Shown here piece by piece: positions 10,333-24,754 of a DNA stretch of 64,000 nucleotides (its first letter is position 1; the number at the start of each line of letters is the position of its first letter). The notes below the pieces were generated by a model that saw only the letters and a list, made by a program, of their open reading frames with translations, was not told the origin of the DNA and ran no database searches. The DNA is from Dimorphilus gyrociliatus. Lineage: Eukaryota > Annelida > Polychaeta > Dinophilidae. The stretch spans positions 868,001-932,000 of the forward strand of contig CAJFCJ010000008.1 in NCBI GenBank assembly GCA_904063045.1, read 5' to 3'. A program made the translations under genes and the position numbers.

Positions 10333-13300
10333 ATGGTAAGTTCATTTTCCAAAAGTTTTAAATGCTAATTTTGCAGTTTTTGTCTATAAAAAGTGAATTC
10401 TTTGAATATTTGAAAAGTAATAAATTCTCTAATCATATTAATTTTTACAGGAGTGTGCACCAGTTTGGTTTATAGTTACTATTTCTATGATATGTGGAGG
10501 TATGTTTTCTTTAATCTACTTGCTTTATTCTTTATTCTTCTAACAAAATATTTTTTCAAAATAGCTTATGGACAGTCTGCAGGAAGGGGTTATGATTTGA
10601 TATATTCGACCTGTTACAAGGATGGTGCTATTTGCTATAGTACACCAGGTAAGATGATCAATACTTTTGCTATTACAAGTTCAACCTCTTTTTAGCGATA
10701 TGAATATTAGGGATTAAATTAGCCAATGTTTATTTGCTATGTAGGTCCACCAGGAAGCCCTCCAGCTGCCGGTCCACCAGGACCTACAGGGTCACTAGGA
10801 GGAAGAGGTCCTCAGGGACCACTCGGGGATACTGGACCAGTTGGTAGGCCTGGAGATCCAGGACCTCAAGGACCTACTGGAGATATTGGAGATAAGGGTC
10901 CTGCGGGATATGCTGGGCCTCAAGGTCAACGAGGTCCTCCAGGACCTAATGGTCCAGAAGGTTCCACAGGCTCCCAAGGACCAAGAGGTATATGTTGTTA
11001 TGTTTTGTAAATTAAAGTTTTAATTTAAAAATATCAATTTTCAGGTTTATCTGGCCCTGATGGACCTGCTGGCCCTCAAGGACCTGCCGGTCAGACTGGT
11101 CCTCCTGGAATTGACGGACCTGATGGTTTACCTGGACCGCCAGGCCAACGTGGCCCTCTTGGTGATCAAGGAGAAAAAGGAGAAAAAGGATTTAGAGGGC
11201 AAATTGGGCCAGATGGAGGAATTGGTCAAAGAGGAGATCAAGGAAATAAAGGTTCTAAGGGTTCTTCTGGTCGACAGGGCCCTCCAGGACGTCAAGGTCC
11301 TGAAGGCTCAAGGGGAGATGCCGGACCAATTGGTGACCAAGGTCCTCCTGGCTCACAAGGACTATCAGGAGATAGAGGAGATACTGGTTTTACAGGTCAA
11401 AAAGGAATTAAGGGTGATGCCGGAATATTAGGTCCCAAGGGAGAAATTGGTAATATTGGCTCAAAAGGAGATGTTGGTGCGAAAGGAAAAATTGGAAATG
11501 AAGGTCCAAAAGGTGAAAAAGGACTTAGAGGAGGAAAGGGAGATGCAGGCCCCAAAGGCGACCAAGGCACACCTGGTCTCCAAGGTAGTCGTGGAAATGC
11601 AGGGCCTCAAGGTCCAATTGGTGATCAGGGAGCGACTGGCCCTGAAGGCCAAGCAGGCCTTGGCGGTTCTCCAGGTTTGGCCGGAGCAAAAGGTATTATT
11701 GGAAACACGGGACCAGGAGGGCCACCAGGAAATGATGGTGCGCAAGGGAGGCCTGGATCTAAAGGAGAGGATGGACCTAAAGGCTTACAAGGAGCTGCTG
11801 GTCTTCAAGGAGAACAGGGAAAGAAAGGAACTCAAGGTGTTCAAGGAGTTAAAGGAGATGCAGGTCCTCCAGGAGCCCAAGGTTCACCTGGTGTTAAAGG
11901 AGAAAAAGGTGATATTGGATCCACTGGTCCTAATGGCCTATCAGGCCCAGGTGGACCACAGGGGCTTTCTGGACAAGTAGGGCCACAAGGAGATAAAGGA
12001 CAACCTGGAGCTCGTGGTTCACCTGGACGAGATGGTCGTTCTGGAAGTGCTGGTGATGTTGGACCAGCTGGACCAAAAGGCAAGCATAATTATATATTTA
12101 TACTCTAACAATACTGACAAACAAAATTCTTCTTAGGTGACAAAGGAGCACCAGGAGATCAGGGAACAAAGGGTGCAGATGGAAATAGAGGCCCACAAGG
12201 AGATAAAGGTGATAATGGTCCCATTGGTGACCAAGGAGATATGGGTGATGTAGGTGCACAAGGCCTCGATGGAGATCAAGGAGCTGCAGGAGGTCAAGGG
12301 GTAAAGGGTGAAAAGGGTGACCTTGGACCTGCAGGTGAAAGAGGAAACACTGGAGGTCCTGGAATTCAAGGATTAGCTGGAGATAAAGGTGTAAAAGGCT
12401 TAGTAGGCAAGCCCGGTCCTCTTGGTCCTCCAGGTCCTCTTGGACCTGTAGGAGACAAAGGACTAGCCGGTGCTAAAGGCGGAATTGGACCTCAGGGTGG
12501 TCGTGGAAACCCTGGAGCTGTCGGTGATCCTGGAGCAGCCGGTGATGCCGGAGATGCTGGTCCTATCGGCGCTCAAGGTACCAATATTTTAAAAATATCG
12601 ATCCCGTAACTTTTACATATAAAATTCATAGGTGTCGCTGGTGACGCTGGCTCTGTTGGAAATAAGGGTTCTAAAGGGGATGCTGGTGCTGTTGGTCCTC
12701 CTGGTTCGCCTGGAGCCCCAGGAGATGCTGGACCTGCAGGAGATAAGGGAACGAAAGGAATAAAGGGATCCCTGGGATCACCAGGTGGTCCTGGACAGGC
12801 TGGAAAACCAGGCCCTAAAGGATTAAAGGGTGACATTGGTCCTCAAGGCCTGCAAGGGGCACAAGGGCCGAAAGGACCTGGTGGCCCAGCAGGTAAAGAA
12901 GGTCTTCCAGGAATTGCTGGTAGTGATGGTCCTCCGGGAGAAAAGGGAAGTAAAGGTTCAATTGGTGCCGCTGGACCCGTTGGTCCTCAGGGTTCAAAAG
13001 GAGATGTCGGTGCAACTGGAAACAAAGGACCTCCGGGAGCTGCAGGAAACGATGGTGCTGCGGGAGCTGATGGAATAAAAGGTATTTATCTGAGGTATGA
13101 TAAGATGACATACTAATAATTTATTCTAGGTTCTAAGGGTAATGCTGGTCCTCCTGGAGTTGCGGGTCCTGAAGGAGAAGCTGGACCTAATGGTCCTCCA
13201 GGAAACCAGGGCGTTGTAGGACCACCTGGTCTTCAAGGACTTTCGGGAAATATTGGACCACCAGGAGGTATTGGTAATCCTGGCGTTCCAGGTTAGTAGT

Positions 13301-16300
13301 TACTGGTTGTTTTTAAGGCAAATGTTAATAGTTTAACATTCCTATATAGGCAGTCCAGGTGCTGTTGGTGCTGCTGGAGTTCAAGGTCCAAGAGGACCAC
13401 AAGGGCCTCCCGGTTCAATTGGGCAACCTGGCGATATTGGACCAGTAGGTCCAAATGGAAATAAAGGCCCAAAAGGTTCTCAGGGCCCTAGAGGAGATAA
13501 TGGGGTACAGGGACCAAATGGAATTAAGGGTATTGCTGGACCAAATGGTGATATAGGAGCACAAGGTGCTAGAGGAGGAATTGGTCCTATTGGCCCATTG
13601 GGAGACAAGGGAGTAGCAGGACCTCCAGGACAAGAAGGACCTAAAGGAGATGTTGGAAATGCTGGTCCAATGGGACCAGATGGACAAGTCGGTCCGAAAG
13701 GTGCCAAAGGTGGTGTTGGAGATCAAGGCCCTAAGGGAAAACAAGGTACTCAAGGCGGTGTTGGTCAACAAGGAAAGAAGGGAGAACTTGGAGCTGCTGG
13801 GCCTTTGGGACCTCAAGGAGACAAGGGGGTCGTTGGAATAAAGGGAATTGTGGGACAGAAAGGTTTAGTTGGTGATCAGGGTATTAGAGGAGTGCCAGGA
13901 GTCCTTGGTCCGAAAGGTTCCAAGGGTGCCAAAGGTGGTCAAGGTGCCCAGGGTCAACCTGGTAATCAAGGTGCTCAAGGAGCTCAAGGTGTTATTGGAA
14001 ACACAGGAGCATCTGGACCAGAAGGGTTAACTGGTTTAGATGGGCCGCCTGGCCCCCCTGGTGCTCAAGGTTTACCAGGACCACAAGGGTCAGTAGGACC
14101 AAGGGGTGATACTGGACCTGATGGTATCATTGGTAGACTTGGCCCACAGGGAAGTATCGGTGCCCCAGGTCTAAAAGGACCTAAAGGTGATCAAGGAAAC
14201 CCCGGACAGGCAGGTGTCCAAGGAGATTCAGGACCACAGGGTCTTAAAGGAGATGTGGGAGATCAAGGAATAGCTGGACCAGCTGGCGAAAAAGGAGCCA
14301 AAGGTTAGTCAGCTTAAATCCTACAAAATCAATAATCTGTTATTTTTTACAAGGCGTCAAGGGTGAAGTTGGAAGTCAAGGTGCTACTGGTATGCAGGGA
14401 CAAATTGGTATAGATGGACAGCAGGGTGCTCAAGGCGCTAAAGGATTAGCTGGAGGCGAGGGTCCCAAAGGTTATGTCGGTAGATCAGGACCAACAGGTC
14501 CTCAAGGAAATAAGGTAACATTGTAGATTCTTAAACAACGAAAAGATTATAATTTTCGGGTTTCAATATATAAATAGCTTCAATTATATAAATAGACTAC
14601 CATAGTATTTATAATTTCAATTTCATGCAGGGTACCAAAGGGCAGCCAGGATCTAATGGTATTTCTGGAGATGTAGGACCTCAGGGTCCACAAGGACCTA
14701 AAGGAGCAAAGGGTGTGGCTGGACCTGCTGGAGCCACTGGAGATCCAGGCTTGCCAGGCAATTCTGGTCCTCAGGGAGGTGTTGGCAACAAAGGTAATAT
14801 TGGAATCAAAGGAATCAAAGGTCAAAGGGGACGAGCAGGAGAGCGCGGTGATTCAGGTAAGTTGCGCTATAGACGATAGACTTTGACTGTAACCGACATC
14901 CCACATCATAGGCGACCAGGGAGCTACAGGTGATCAAGGTTTGTCTGGATTAGCTGGTGCACAAGGTCCAGTTGGACCAGCTGGGCCAGATGGTGATACT
15001 GGAGACGCTGGAGAGATCGGTAACAAAGGTAGCAGAGGATTACCTGGTCCAGAAGGTGTTGTCGGCCCTAAAGGCATTGCAGGTGACAATGGAGGTGCAG
15101 GACCGCAAGGACCACAAGGGGCAAGAGGAGATCCTGGAGAAGCGGGTCCGATTGGATCAACTGGAGCGCCTGGTGAACCAGGCGTACAAGGAAGAATTGG
15201 ACCAGTTGGACTACGGGGTGATTCCGGTAAATCTGGACAACCTGGACCGGCAGGATCTGCTGGTCCCAGAGGTATTATATAAATTTTTACTGAGAAAACA
15301 CTAATTTACACACCGATCATTTATAGGATTACCTGGAGTACAAGGACCTCAAGGAGGAAAAGGAATCAAGGGTATTAGAGGGCCGAAAGGACGCCAAGGA
15401 GAAGAAGGACCACGCGGAAACGATGGTCCGGAAGGTTCACGAGGTGCCCAAGGAGAAAGTGGGCCTCCAGGAGCCCGAGGTGGTCAAGGTCCTAGAGGTG
15501 ATACTGGTGATATTGGTCCTGCAGGAGAAAAAGGTGATGATGGCTTAGTGGGATTGGATGGCCCAATAGGTAGAGTTGGTGATCGTGGTCCTAGAGGTCC
15601 AGATGGACCTAGAGGCCCAGACGGTAGGCCCGGTAGTATCGGCTTACGAGGACAGATTGGAAATCCTGGTAAAAAAGGAGCAAAAGGACCCCAAGGCGAT
15701 CCTGGAGATCCAGGTCAGCCAGGCCCAGATGGACAGCAGGGTGGAACTGGATACACAGGCCGTTCTGGTGTTGGTGGATCTGTTGGTCAACAGGGAGTTA
15801 TTGGTGGAACTGGAAACGAAGGTCCCGTAGGCCCCCGAGGTTTACAGGGAGCTCCAGGACCCCAAGGTCCGCCTGGTGCAACCGGTCCTAGAGGTGATGC
15901 AGGTGTTGCTGGTTTACAAGGTTGGTTGAGAAATTATATCTCTCTGTATTATAAACGAAATTCAAAATTCTAGGTTCTCCTGGAAACCAAGGACCTCCAG
16001 GTCCCACGGGTCCTGTAGGCGAAATTGGAGACTTAGGTCTTCCTGGACCAAAAGGAGCCAGGGGAGATGCAGGTTTTCCAGGTTTACCTGGAGAACAGGG
16101 TCCAGCTGCATCTGGAGCTGGAAGACCAGGTCCCGTCGGCTCTCCTGGTCTACCAGGTCCTCTGGGAGTTGATGAGTGTTTGGTAAACAATGGAGGTTGT
16201 CAACACGTTTGTGTCAATACATATGATGGATACTGCTGTATGTGTAACGAAGGATTCCAACTTGTGCCGGTTGCCCAAGAAGTGACGAACTGTGTTATTC

Positions 16301-17065
16301 AAGATGTTACTTGCAGAGAAACCCAAACGGCAGCGAGACAATGTTTCTGTCAGCTAAGAGACGCAAACGGAAATCCAACGAGACAACTTCCAATTAATGG
16401 AACAACATGCACTGATATTGATGAATGTTCAAATTCAAATGGTCTATGCGAACACAATTGCCAAAATACAAGAGGATCATACCAGTGCACTTGCAATCAA
16501 GGTTTTGCGTTGCATCCAAACAAAAAAGACTGTCAAGGTAAGGAGTGTTTGATAATTAAAATATTTTCTAAATTGACAAACGCGTGTCTTGAAAACTTCA
16601 GATGTTGATGAATGTGCTACGCCAAATATTTGTGGATCAAACAAAGTCTGCTCAAACACATTAGGAGGCTACCTCTGTGGCGATAGCAGTTTGTACCAAA
16701 GTAAATTGAACAACAATTTTTCATGACTATGTTTTTCTTTCTGCACAGATATTCTAATCCGAAGAGTCGCTGCTGCTGCTGCTGCAGCAAGAGAAGATGA
16801 TCAAGAAGATGAAGATGCCAGCTCAACAGTTTCATCTACCTCTTCAACGACAACTGTCCTAGCAGCTGTTCTAAGCGGCTTGTTGGCAGTCATTTTCACT
16901 GTAATAATTGTCATAGCCTATGGAACTTGGAAGAAACGTAAGAGCCGTGGCACAGGTGATGTAGAGACTTCATCCAGTCATAGTGCTAAAACGCTCGCTT
17001 CGAGTCGCCTAAATCTGGGAATATTCGGAGGTGATTCAACCGAACGACCTGCTCATTTCGTATAA
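10333..17065 (+). CDS. Type I transmembrane collagen with EGF modules, paralogue 1
   Basis: Sixteen exons: 10333-10335 (ATG only), 10451-10499, 10565-10648, 10745-10987, 11045-12079, 12137-12577, 12632-13081, 13130-13291, 13350-14303, 14354-14514, 14631-14856, 14912-15271, 15327-15920, 15974-16537, 16602-16700, 16749-17065; 1913 residues. Order: signal peptide starting [17 protein letters not shown]; a short segment with a Cys pair (CYKDGAIC); a 1606-residue Gly-X-Y block with several RGD triplets; EGF-like modules beginning [10 protein letters not shown], then DIDEC and DVDEC; an acidic Ser/Thr stalk; a membrane helix ([21 protein letters not shown]); and a tail starting KKRKSR with GDVETSSS. 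There is no fibrillar C-propeptide or NC1 domain. The intron at 12080 uses a GC donor. AATAAA lies at 17334. Probably a surface-anchored matrix protein, function inferred. Confidence 0.93.
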
Positions 17066-17762
17066 TAATAAATAGATGAAAAGAAATCAGAGGAAAAAGA
17101 AACAACCTTTTTTTCCTCCTTTATAAAGCAAGAATATCAATAAATCTACATTTTATCTAGAGGAAAAAAGCCTTTTCGGTTTTTTTTTAACTTCCGGATT
17201 TTAGGTTCCTTTTTATGTGCAATCGAACTTAGTTAATTAAAAAAAATGAAGCCTAAGAATTTGTGTTGCTTTCATGTTTTTTTTCCAGCCTGAAGAATGT
17301 GCTTATTTTTTTCTTTGAATGAAAGAGTTTCGTAATAAAATGTAAACAATAGTGTGTAAAACTACCTTGTTTATGTCTGGCGTTTATGTATAAGTGTATT
17401 AGCATAAATGATATACAACGTTTACTTAGTTGGAAAAATAAAATAGAACAAAAGTAATAAAAATTTTGATGATTCCATTTAAAAGAGAATTTATTACTTT
17501 TAATATAAACTGAATAATCTTATCTTTTCTTTATGTATATGAAAAAAAACATTAATTACCAGTTAATTAGCTAAAGTCGGGAAAGAGATATTTTGTCTAA
17601 GTTCCACTCAAATATGATAAAAAAGATGGAGGAGGATAAGATAAACGAAAAAAACATTGCACATTCTTTCTTTTTTAAAAACAAAAATGTCTCTTTATTT
17701 AAATGTTTATGTATGCGAATTAACCCGTCTTCTCGGGTTTTCCAACCTCCTAAGCTTTATTT
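17066..17762. other. Convergent 3' interval between collagen genes 1 and 2
   Basis: AT-rich and non-coding. It contains AATAAA at 17334-17339 (+) for gene 1 and TTTATT at 17694-17699 as a candidate reverse-strand signal for gene 2. Confidence 0.6.
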
Positions 17763-20700
17763 CTATGTAAAAGTTGGCGGCCGTACTGTCGTATGACGTT
17801 TTGAGAAAGTTCCATCAGAACCCACTGATGAGATAACAGATTCTGCATCGCTTGATTCTGTTGAAGTTTTCTGCCATCTCTTTCGGACAAGAACCACAGC
17901 TAAAGTTAAAAGGGCACAGCCAGCAGCTGAGAGCAATGAAGCTAAGATAACTGTATTGGTAGACGACGATGATGAGGCAATTACTTGACCAGGATTACCT
18001 CCCTGTGCAGCAGCCCTTGCCTGATTAGATGATCTAAACTCAAGGTCACCTAAAAAATTAAATTTTATTAGTAAAAGTTAGTTTGAGTAGATAAGACATA
18101 CCTTCGCTATGACAGAAATATGCTCCATATGTATTGACACAAGTTGAGAATCCTTGTCTCAGACATATTTGAGTGTCTTCGCATTCATTCACATCCACAC
18201 AAGATCTACCATTCGCGCTCAATCTAAATCCTCTTCTAGTATCACAAGAGCACGTGAAACTACCAACAGTGTTGGTGCATTGGTCCTCACAAGGTTTTCC
18301 TTCATCGCATTCATTTATATCTAAAAATAAATAGTTATTCTATAAGAATAAGTCTTTTTGGAAACAATTTGAATTGATTACCTTCGCATTTATATCCAGT
18401 TACTTGGAGAATATTTGAGGTTCCTTCTTGAGTACATTGACAAGATCTTTGATTATTAATATAACTGCATCGAACTGTTCCAGCTTTACAAGAGGCAGCG
18501 CCTTGAGGAGTGGGGATAAGGCGATAACCAGGTCTACAAAGACAGCAGTATCCGTCGTAAGTATCATAACAGATATGTTCACATCCATGATTGTCGTTCA
18601 AGCATTCGTTAACTCCTGTTAATTTTAAATGTTCTATACATGAACCTATTATTGAGAAATATATAATTACCGAAGTATCCAGGTGATCCTCTTGGTCCCA
18701 TTGGACCTGGTGGTCCAATTTCTGAGCCTGGCGGACCTCGGGGGCCCTGTTGACCATTTGGCCCTCTTCTTCCTTTGTTCCCAGCCGGACCTTGAGGGCC
18801 TTGTGGGCCTTTTTGTCCAGGATCTCCTGGTGGACCTGGAGGTCCATCTATGCCTTTCTCGCCATTAAGTCCAGCTGGACCTGAGGGGCCAACTGGACCA
18901 GCATCTCCGGCTTCTCCTGGTGGACCGTCTGGTCCATCTTCTCCTCTTGATCCTGCTTGTCCTGTATAACCTTGCATTCCTGTAGCTCCTTGTTGTCCAA
19001 CGAGACCGCCAGTACCGTCTTGACCCTGAGAACCTCGTGGTCCAGTTGCTCCTTGCATGCCAAATGGCCCATTTGGACCTTTGTCTCCGACACCCCCAGA
19101 CAAACCATCAGGACCTGGAGCACCTTTACTTCCTTGTTGTCCTATATCTCCAGCCTGCCCAATCCTTCCAGGTAAGCCTTGTGAACCCATGGGACCAGTG
19201 GAACCTTGAGGACCTTGTAATCCCGTTCGGCCGCGGCGACCTTGTGGTCCTTTAGGACCTTGTAGGCCAGTTGCACCCTTGGCTCCCTTTGAACCAACTG
19301 GACCGGGTGATCCAGCAGGACCTGTCGCACCCGGAGAACCAGCTCCTCCTGGTAAGCCGTCAGGTCCAGCATCTCCAGGATCACCAAGTTCTCCTTGATC
19401 ACCTGCAATTCCTTGAGGTCCTTGTAAACCAACAGGACCTTGTGGTCCTCTGACACCTTGTGGCCCTTCATCACCCTGAGGTCCTGGGGGACCATCGGGT
19501 CCTTCTGCTCCTTTTTCGCCCACTGGACCAGTTGGTCCTATAAGAACATTTTTTGATATTTTATTGCTTGAGAAAACTAAAACTACAAGTGACTTTACCT
19601 TGCAGACCAGGCAATCCCTTGTCACCATCTAAACCAGGTAAACCTGTCGCTCCCTGTTCACCTTGAGGTCCTTGAGGACCAGGATTACCAGCTTGTCCAA
19701 CCAAACCTTTAGCGCCTTGAATACCAGTGGCACCTTGTGACCCTCTAGAACCAGTATTACCAGGGGGTCCTTTCATTCCCGGATAACCTTTCGGGCCTTT
19801 ATCTCCAACGGCCCCGATTGGCCCAACAACTCCGGGCTGACCAACAGAACCATCTGGTCCCTTTTCTCCAACGACTCCTTTTGCGCCCTTTATTCCCCTA
19901 GCACCATCTTGGCCTCTTGCTCCTTGAGCTCCTTGTGGGCCTTGAGCTCCTATTTGTCCTTCACCACCGAGAGGCCCTTTGTCACCAGCAGGGCCCTTAA
20001 GACCGGGATCTCCTTGAGGACCATCTTGTCCGACTTGACCTTCTGGTCCAGCCGTTCCGATCGGACCTGGAATAACGTAAAAATAAAGTAAGTTTATATG
20101 TTCAGAAACAACGCTTTTTAGTTTACCTTTCGGTCCGGTTGCTCCAAGTAAACCTGTTTGGCCAGCAGGACCAGGATCACCGATTGGCCCAATACCACCT
20201 ACAGCACCACGATTACCAACAGGTCCGGTTATACCAGTGTCACCAACAGGTCCCAAAACTCCTTGTTCACCAGTGTTACCTACGGGTCCTGGATCTCCAG
20301 TTGCTCCAATACCTCCTTGTATTCCTATATTTTCAATGTTCCATATAAATTTCTTAGTATCTTAATAAGACAAAACTCACCAATGTCGCCTGTATCTCCA
20401 GGTAAACCTACAGCTCCCTGGACTCCTTTAACTCCAGGTTGTCCTGCATCACCGATTGGGCCTTTAGGACCTCTCGGCCCATCTACTCCTTTCTGTCCTT
20501 TATCTCCCTGAGGTCCAGCATCTCCTGTATTTCCTTCTAATCCTGGAGGTCCTCTCTGGCCAACTTGGCCAGGAGCACCTTTTCCGCCAGTTGTACCAAC
20601 AGCTCCCACAGGTCCATCACCGCCAGCAACACCTGGTGCTCCTTTTGATCCTCTAGGACCAGGTGCTCCTTCTGCTCCATCTAAACCAGTCGATCCAGTC

Positions 20701-23700
20701 GCACCAGGATCACCAATTGCTCCGGCTGGACCTTTTTCTCCTTGTATTCCAACTTGACCAGGTTGTCCTCTTGGTCCAGTTGCTCCTTGTCCTCCTTGAT
20801 CGCCTTGGGGCCCCTAAAAAACTTAAATATGAAAGTGATGCTTTATGAATCAGATATCTTAAATACCTGATTTCCTGGTTCTCCTTGAGGACCTTGATCG
20901 CCAGTGTTACCTTGAGGTCCCTTCGGTCCCGTTCCACCCTGAAGTCCTGCCTGACCTTGCGGACCATCGGGTCCTTGAGCTCCAACAACTCCGTCGTCTC
21001 CTACAGCACCTGCTGGACCTTGGGCACCTTGAGGGCCTTGACTACCGGTATTACCAGCCGGTCCAGGAGGACCATCAGGGCCTTTATCTCCTGCATCTCC
21101 AATGGGTCCTTCAGATCCTTGTTGACCTTGTGGACCTTTAGAACCCGGTGGTCCCTGATCGCCTGGAGTACCTGGATCGCCTATTGCGCCTTTTGGTCCA
21201 GTAGCTCCCTGGAGTCCTTGTGCACCGGGATCACCTGTTATAGAGTTTAACACATGGAATCAGCTTCTAGAATTTATTCTGACATATAATTAATTTTATA
21301 TTTTCCTTAAACGATCTATATTAAATTCAAACTCATTTGTTAAATACTCCTAAGTATGTAAATTACAATAATTATAACAATAAAAAACTTTACCAATAGG
21401 TCCTTGAGCTCCAGGGTTACCAGGTATGCCAATATCTCCCTGTGGGCCAGCGCCACCTTGCTGCCCTTTCTGACCAGCTGGTCCAGAGTTTCCAGGAGGT
21501 CCAACGTCTCCAGGTATTCCTGGTGGTCCTGGATTTCCATTGCTGCCAGCCTCTCCCGGATTACCTAATACAAATAATTAAAATAATTTTCTCTATTCTT
21601 ATTATTACTTTACCTTTTGGTCCTGCTTGTCCTATGTTACCCTGTGGGCCTCTTGGCCCTGTTGCACCTTGTACTCCATCTGGTCCTTTAGGTCCAGGAT
21701 CGCCAGTTGCTCCTTGAGCTCCTGGAGGCCCAGCCGCTCCAGCTGGACCTTGACTTCCCTGTGAACCCTGATTTCCAACCGCTCCGTCGTTACCAGGCGA
21801 GCCTATTTTGTAGGTTAGAATAGAAATTTTATAATTTTTGAAGAATAACGTTGTTCACTTTCAAATCTTACCAGCTGGTCCTATATTTCCTGTTGCACCA
21901 GGATTACCAGCATCTCCAACTGGCCCTATGGGTCCAGGAGGACCTTGACTTCCTGGGGAACCTTTGTTGCCTGCAGGGCCTACAGGACCTTGATCGCCGA
22001 TGGCTCCATCTTGACCGGCTGCTCCTACGTCGCCTGGAGGTCCTACTGGTCCTTGAGGACCTGGTAAACCCTGAGGTCCTTTCACACCATCAGGTCCTGT
22101 AAAACCTGTTGCGCCTATTTTTCCAGATACTCCTGGCTGACCTTGAGGACCATCTTGTCCATTGGCTCCCTTTGCACCAGCCTCGCCTATTTGATAAAAT
22201 AACGATAATTTAAAGTAAAATTTTATTTTGTTAGGCAACCTTTTGCCCCATCTGGTCCAGCAGGTCCCAAGTCTCCCTGAGGTCCTTTGGGTCCAGCATT
22301 TCCTTGAGGTCCAACAGGTCCTTTGTCTCCTGGATCACCTACTTTTCCAGGTGGCCCTTTCGGTCCTTTCGGTCCTGCTGCGCCTTTATCACCATCAGGT
22401 CCAGCATCTCCAACTGGTCCTGGTCCTCCGGGCGGTCCCACAGGGCCAGGTTGACCTTTTGGTCCTGCATCTCCATCAGGTCCGTTTGCTCCAATAGCGC
22501 CTCTGGCACCCTGTGCCCCTTGAGGGCCTTTTTGACCCTGAGGACCAACACCTCCAGTATTTCCAATAGGGCCGACTGATCCAGGATTGCCTTTTAAGCC
22601 TTGATCTCCATTGGGCCCTACAGCCCCTGGAGGACCTTTGTCTCCTTGTGGGCCAACAACTCCCTTTTGTCCTTTGGCACCTTTGTCTCCATTAGCACCT
22701 TTATTACCCTTGTCTCCATCAGGTCCTTGGTCTCCCTGCAGTCCATCAGGACCCTTTCCTCCAACATCGCCTAAGTTAACATTTTTAACTTATAGCTTAA
22801 AATAGAGTTATAAGTATTTATCATACCTTGTGCTCCAGGTACTCCAGTTGCTCCTTTGGCTCCATCATTTCCATCAGGACCCTGTTTTCCTGGTTGACCG
22901 ACTTTGCCTTGAGGGCCTTTATCACCTGTATCGCCTTGTGGTCCGACCGGACCTACGGGTCCTGGAATACCTGGCTTACCAGCTGGTCCTTGGGGTCCTT
23001 TATTTCCGGCATCCCCTTGACTTCCAGCAGGTCCTTGAGAGCCAGGATCTCCAGTTGCACCAGTAGCACCAATTTCTCCATCAGATCCTGTACTTCCAAC
23101 GTCACCATTTGGTCCAGGGTTTCCTTGAGGTCCAGTGTTTCCTTGCGGACCTATAGCTCCAGGGTCCCCTGCAGGTCCTTGCAGTCCAGCGCTACCATCA
23201 TTTCCTTGGTTTCCAATTGGACCTGAAGCACCAGTATCTCCAGGTGGTCCTTGAGGACCTTGACTGCCACCATTTCCTTCAGGGCCTTTATCTCCAGGAT
23301 TACCATCCGGACCAGTTGCACCTCGGGGACCTTGAGGTCCTTGTAGCCCTTTTAAAGGTAGACTAAACTGGTTTTTAATGCGAATATAGTAATTTTAATT
23401 ACATTACCCTTTGGTCCAGCAACGCCTTTATCGCCAGGAGAACCTTGATCTCCCTGGAGACCGTTGTCACCTTGCACACCATCATTTCCAGGCATTCCCT
23501 TTTCACCAACAATTCCTTTTTCTCCTTTTACACCTTGATCACCAGGCTCACCTCCTAAGCCTTGCGGACCTTGAGCACCTATGTTGCCTTTTGTTCCTTT
23601 ATTACCTTGAAGGCCTATATTTCCTCGGGCCCCCTGTGGACCGGGCGGACCCTTATCTCCTTGAGGGCCAGGCGGTCCAGCATCTCCAGGATTACCTGGG

Positions 23701-24754
23701 GCACCAGGGGGTCCGTCTTGGCCTTTTCCACCTAATAATTTGAGCATAGTCAAAAACCTATCTTATAATGAAAAAATTTCGCATTTACCAGGTGGGCCAT
23801 CTGCTCCCGCATTGCCACTTAATCCTGGTCTTCCTCTGTTTCCTTGGCGACCAGGTGGACCTGCTTGACCGTCTGGACCTTTGGCACCTTGTTCCCCTGC
23901 TGGTCCTTGTTGACCAGGTGCTCCAGGTTGGCCTATTATGCGTATAATAATTCGATTATCATTGAAGGATAAAAATAATAGACTTAATTTCTACCTGGGT
24001 TACCAAGAGGTCCTTCATTTCCCGCTATTCCTTGAGGGCCTCTATCTCCAGGAGGCCCGTTTAATCCTTTAGGACCTACAGGACCTTCAGGTCCTGATGT
24101 GCCTATCGGTCCGTCTCTACCTCTAGGACCGCCTGGTCCCTTAGGGCCTTTTGCTCCATTAGGTCCTGGGTCTCCAACTGGCCCCCTTCCTCCAGGTGGA
24201 CCCTGGATTCCAGGAGGCCCATCAGGTCCCCCTGTTCCTGGTGGACCAGGAGGTCCAGGGGGTCCTGGACGAGTATTTACTCCTATGAAAAGAAATTTGC
24301 GTAAGATAAAATAGTTTTAGGAAAAACGAAAGTTACCAGATCCTTCAAAGCAAACACCTCCTTCGTTATTACATCTGACATTAACGCCATTAGATTCTTG
24401 TCCGCTTCCTATAATTCAAATGAATTAATGTAATCAAAAAGTGTTTGTAAAATTAGCATATTCATAAAGGAAAACTAGCAAACCTGTTTGTAAAATATAT
24501 ATCACAACTATCCAGGACGCTGCGACTCTACCAAAACGGCGCGCCTAAAAAAGGAATAACAAAGGTTTATTTAATAAAAAGTTCGATGTAGTTAAGCCAG
24601 ACATATTATATATCTATTGCTATGTTTAACTACAAATACCAGGCATTAACCTTTGAATTAATCAAATATCATTGGTTTAAATAAACAAATTAATTGAACA
24701 ATTTGTTTTTGTCATATAACATTAACTATACAAGATAATAGCACTTACCATCAT
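17763..24754 (-). CDS. Type I transmembrane collagen with EGF modules, paralogue 2
   Basis: Nineteen exons from the 5' end: 24754-24749, 24544-24484, 24408-24337, 24282-23995, 23932-23789, 23731-23408, 23348-22827, 22770-22240, 22186-21872, 21802-21614, 21564-21394, 21234-20867, 20813-20381, 20324-20127, 20066-19599, 19537-18671, 18615-18382, 18320-18102, 18049-17763. They sum to 1898 residues. Order: signal peptide ([20 protein letters not shown]); Cys-pair segment CNNEGGVC; 1606-residue Gly-X-Y block; EGF-like [10 protein letters not shown] with a GYCCLC core; calcium-type EGFs starting DINEC and DVNEC; Ser-rich stalk; membrane helix [20 protein letters not shown]; tail RKRWQK followed by Ser/Thr/Glu-rich residues. 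The first exon holds only two Met codons. Same architecture as its three neighbours. Confidence 0.93.

Noticed and set aside
10841..16341. Long ORFs in alternative frames and on the reverse strand across the collagen gene 1 region
   Set aside because: They are shadows of the Gly-X-Y frame. The GGN-CCN-rich repeat keeps stops rare in other frames, giving artificial Leu/Val/Lys- or Ser/Thr-rich translations. The same holds in genes 2-4.
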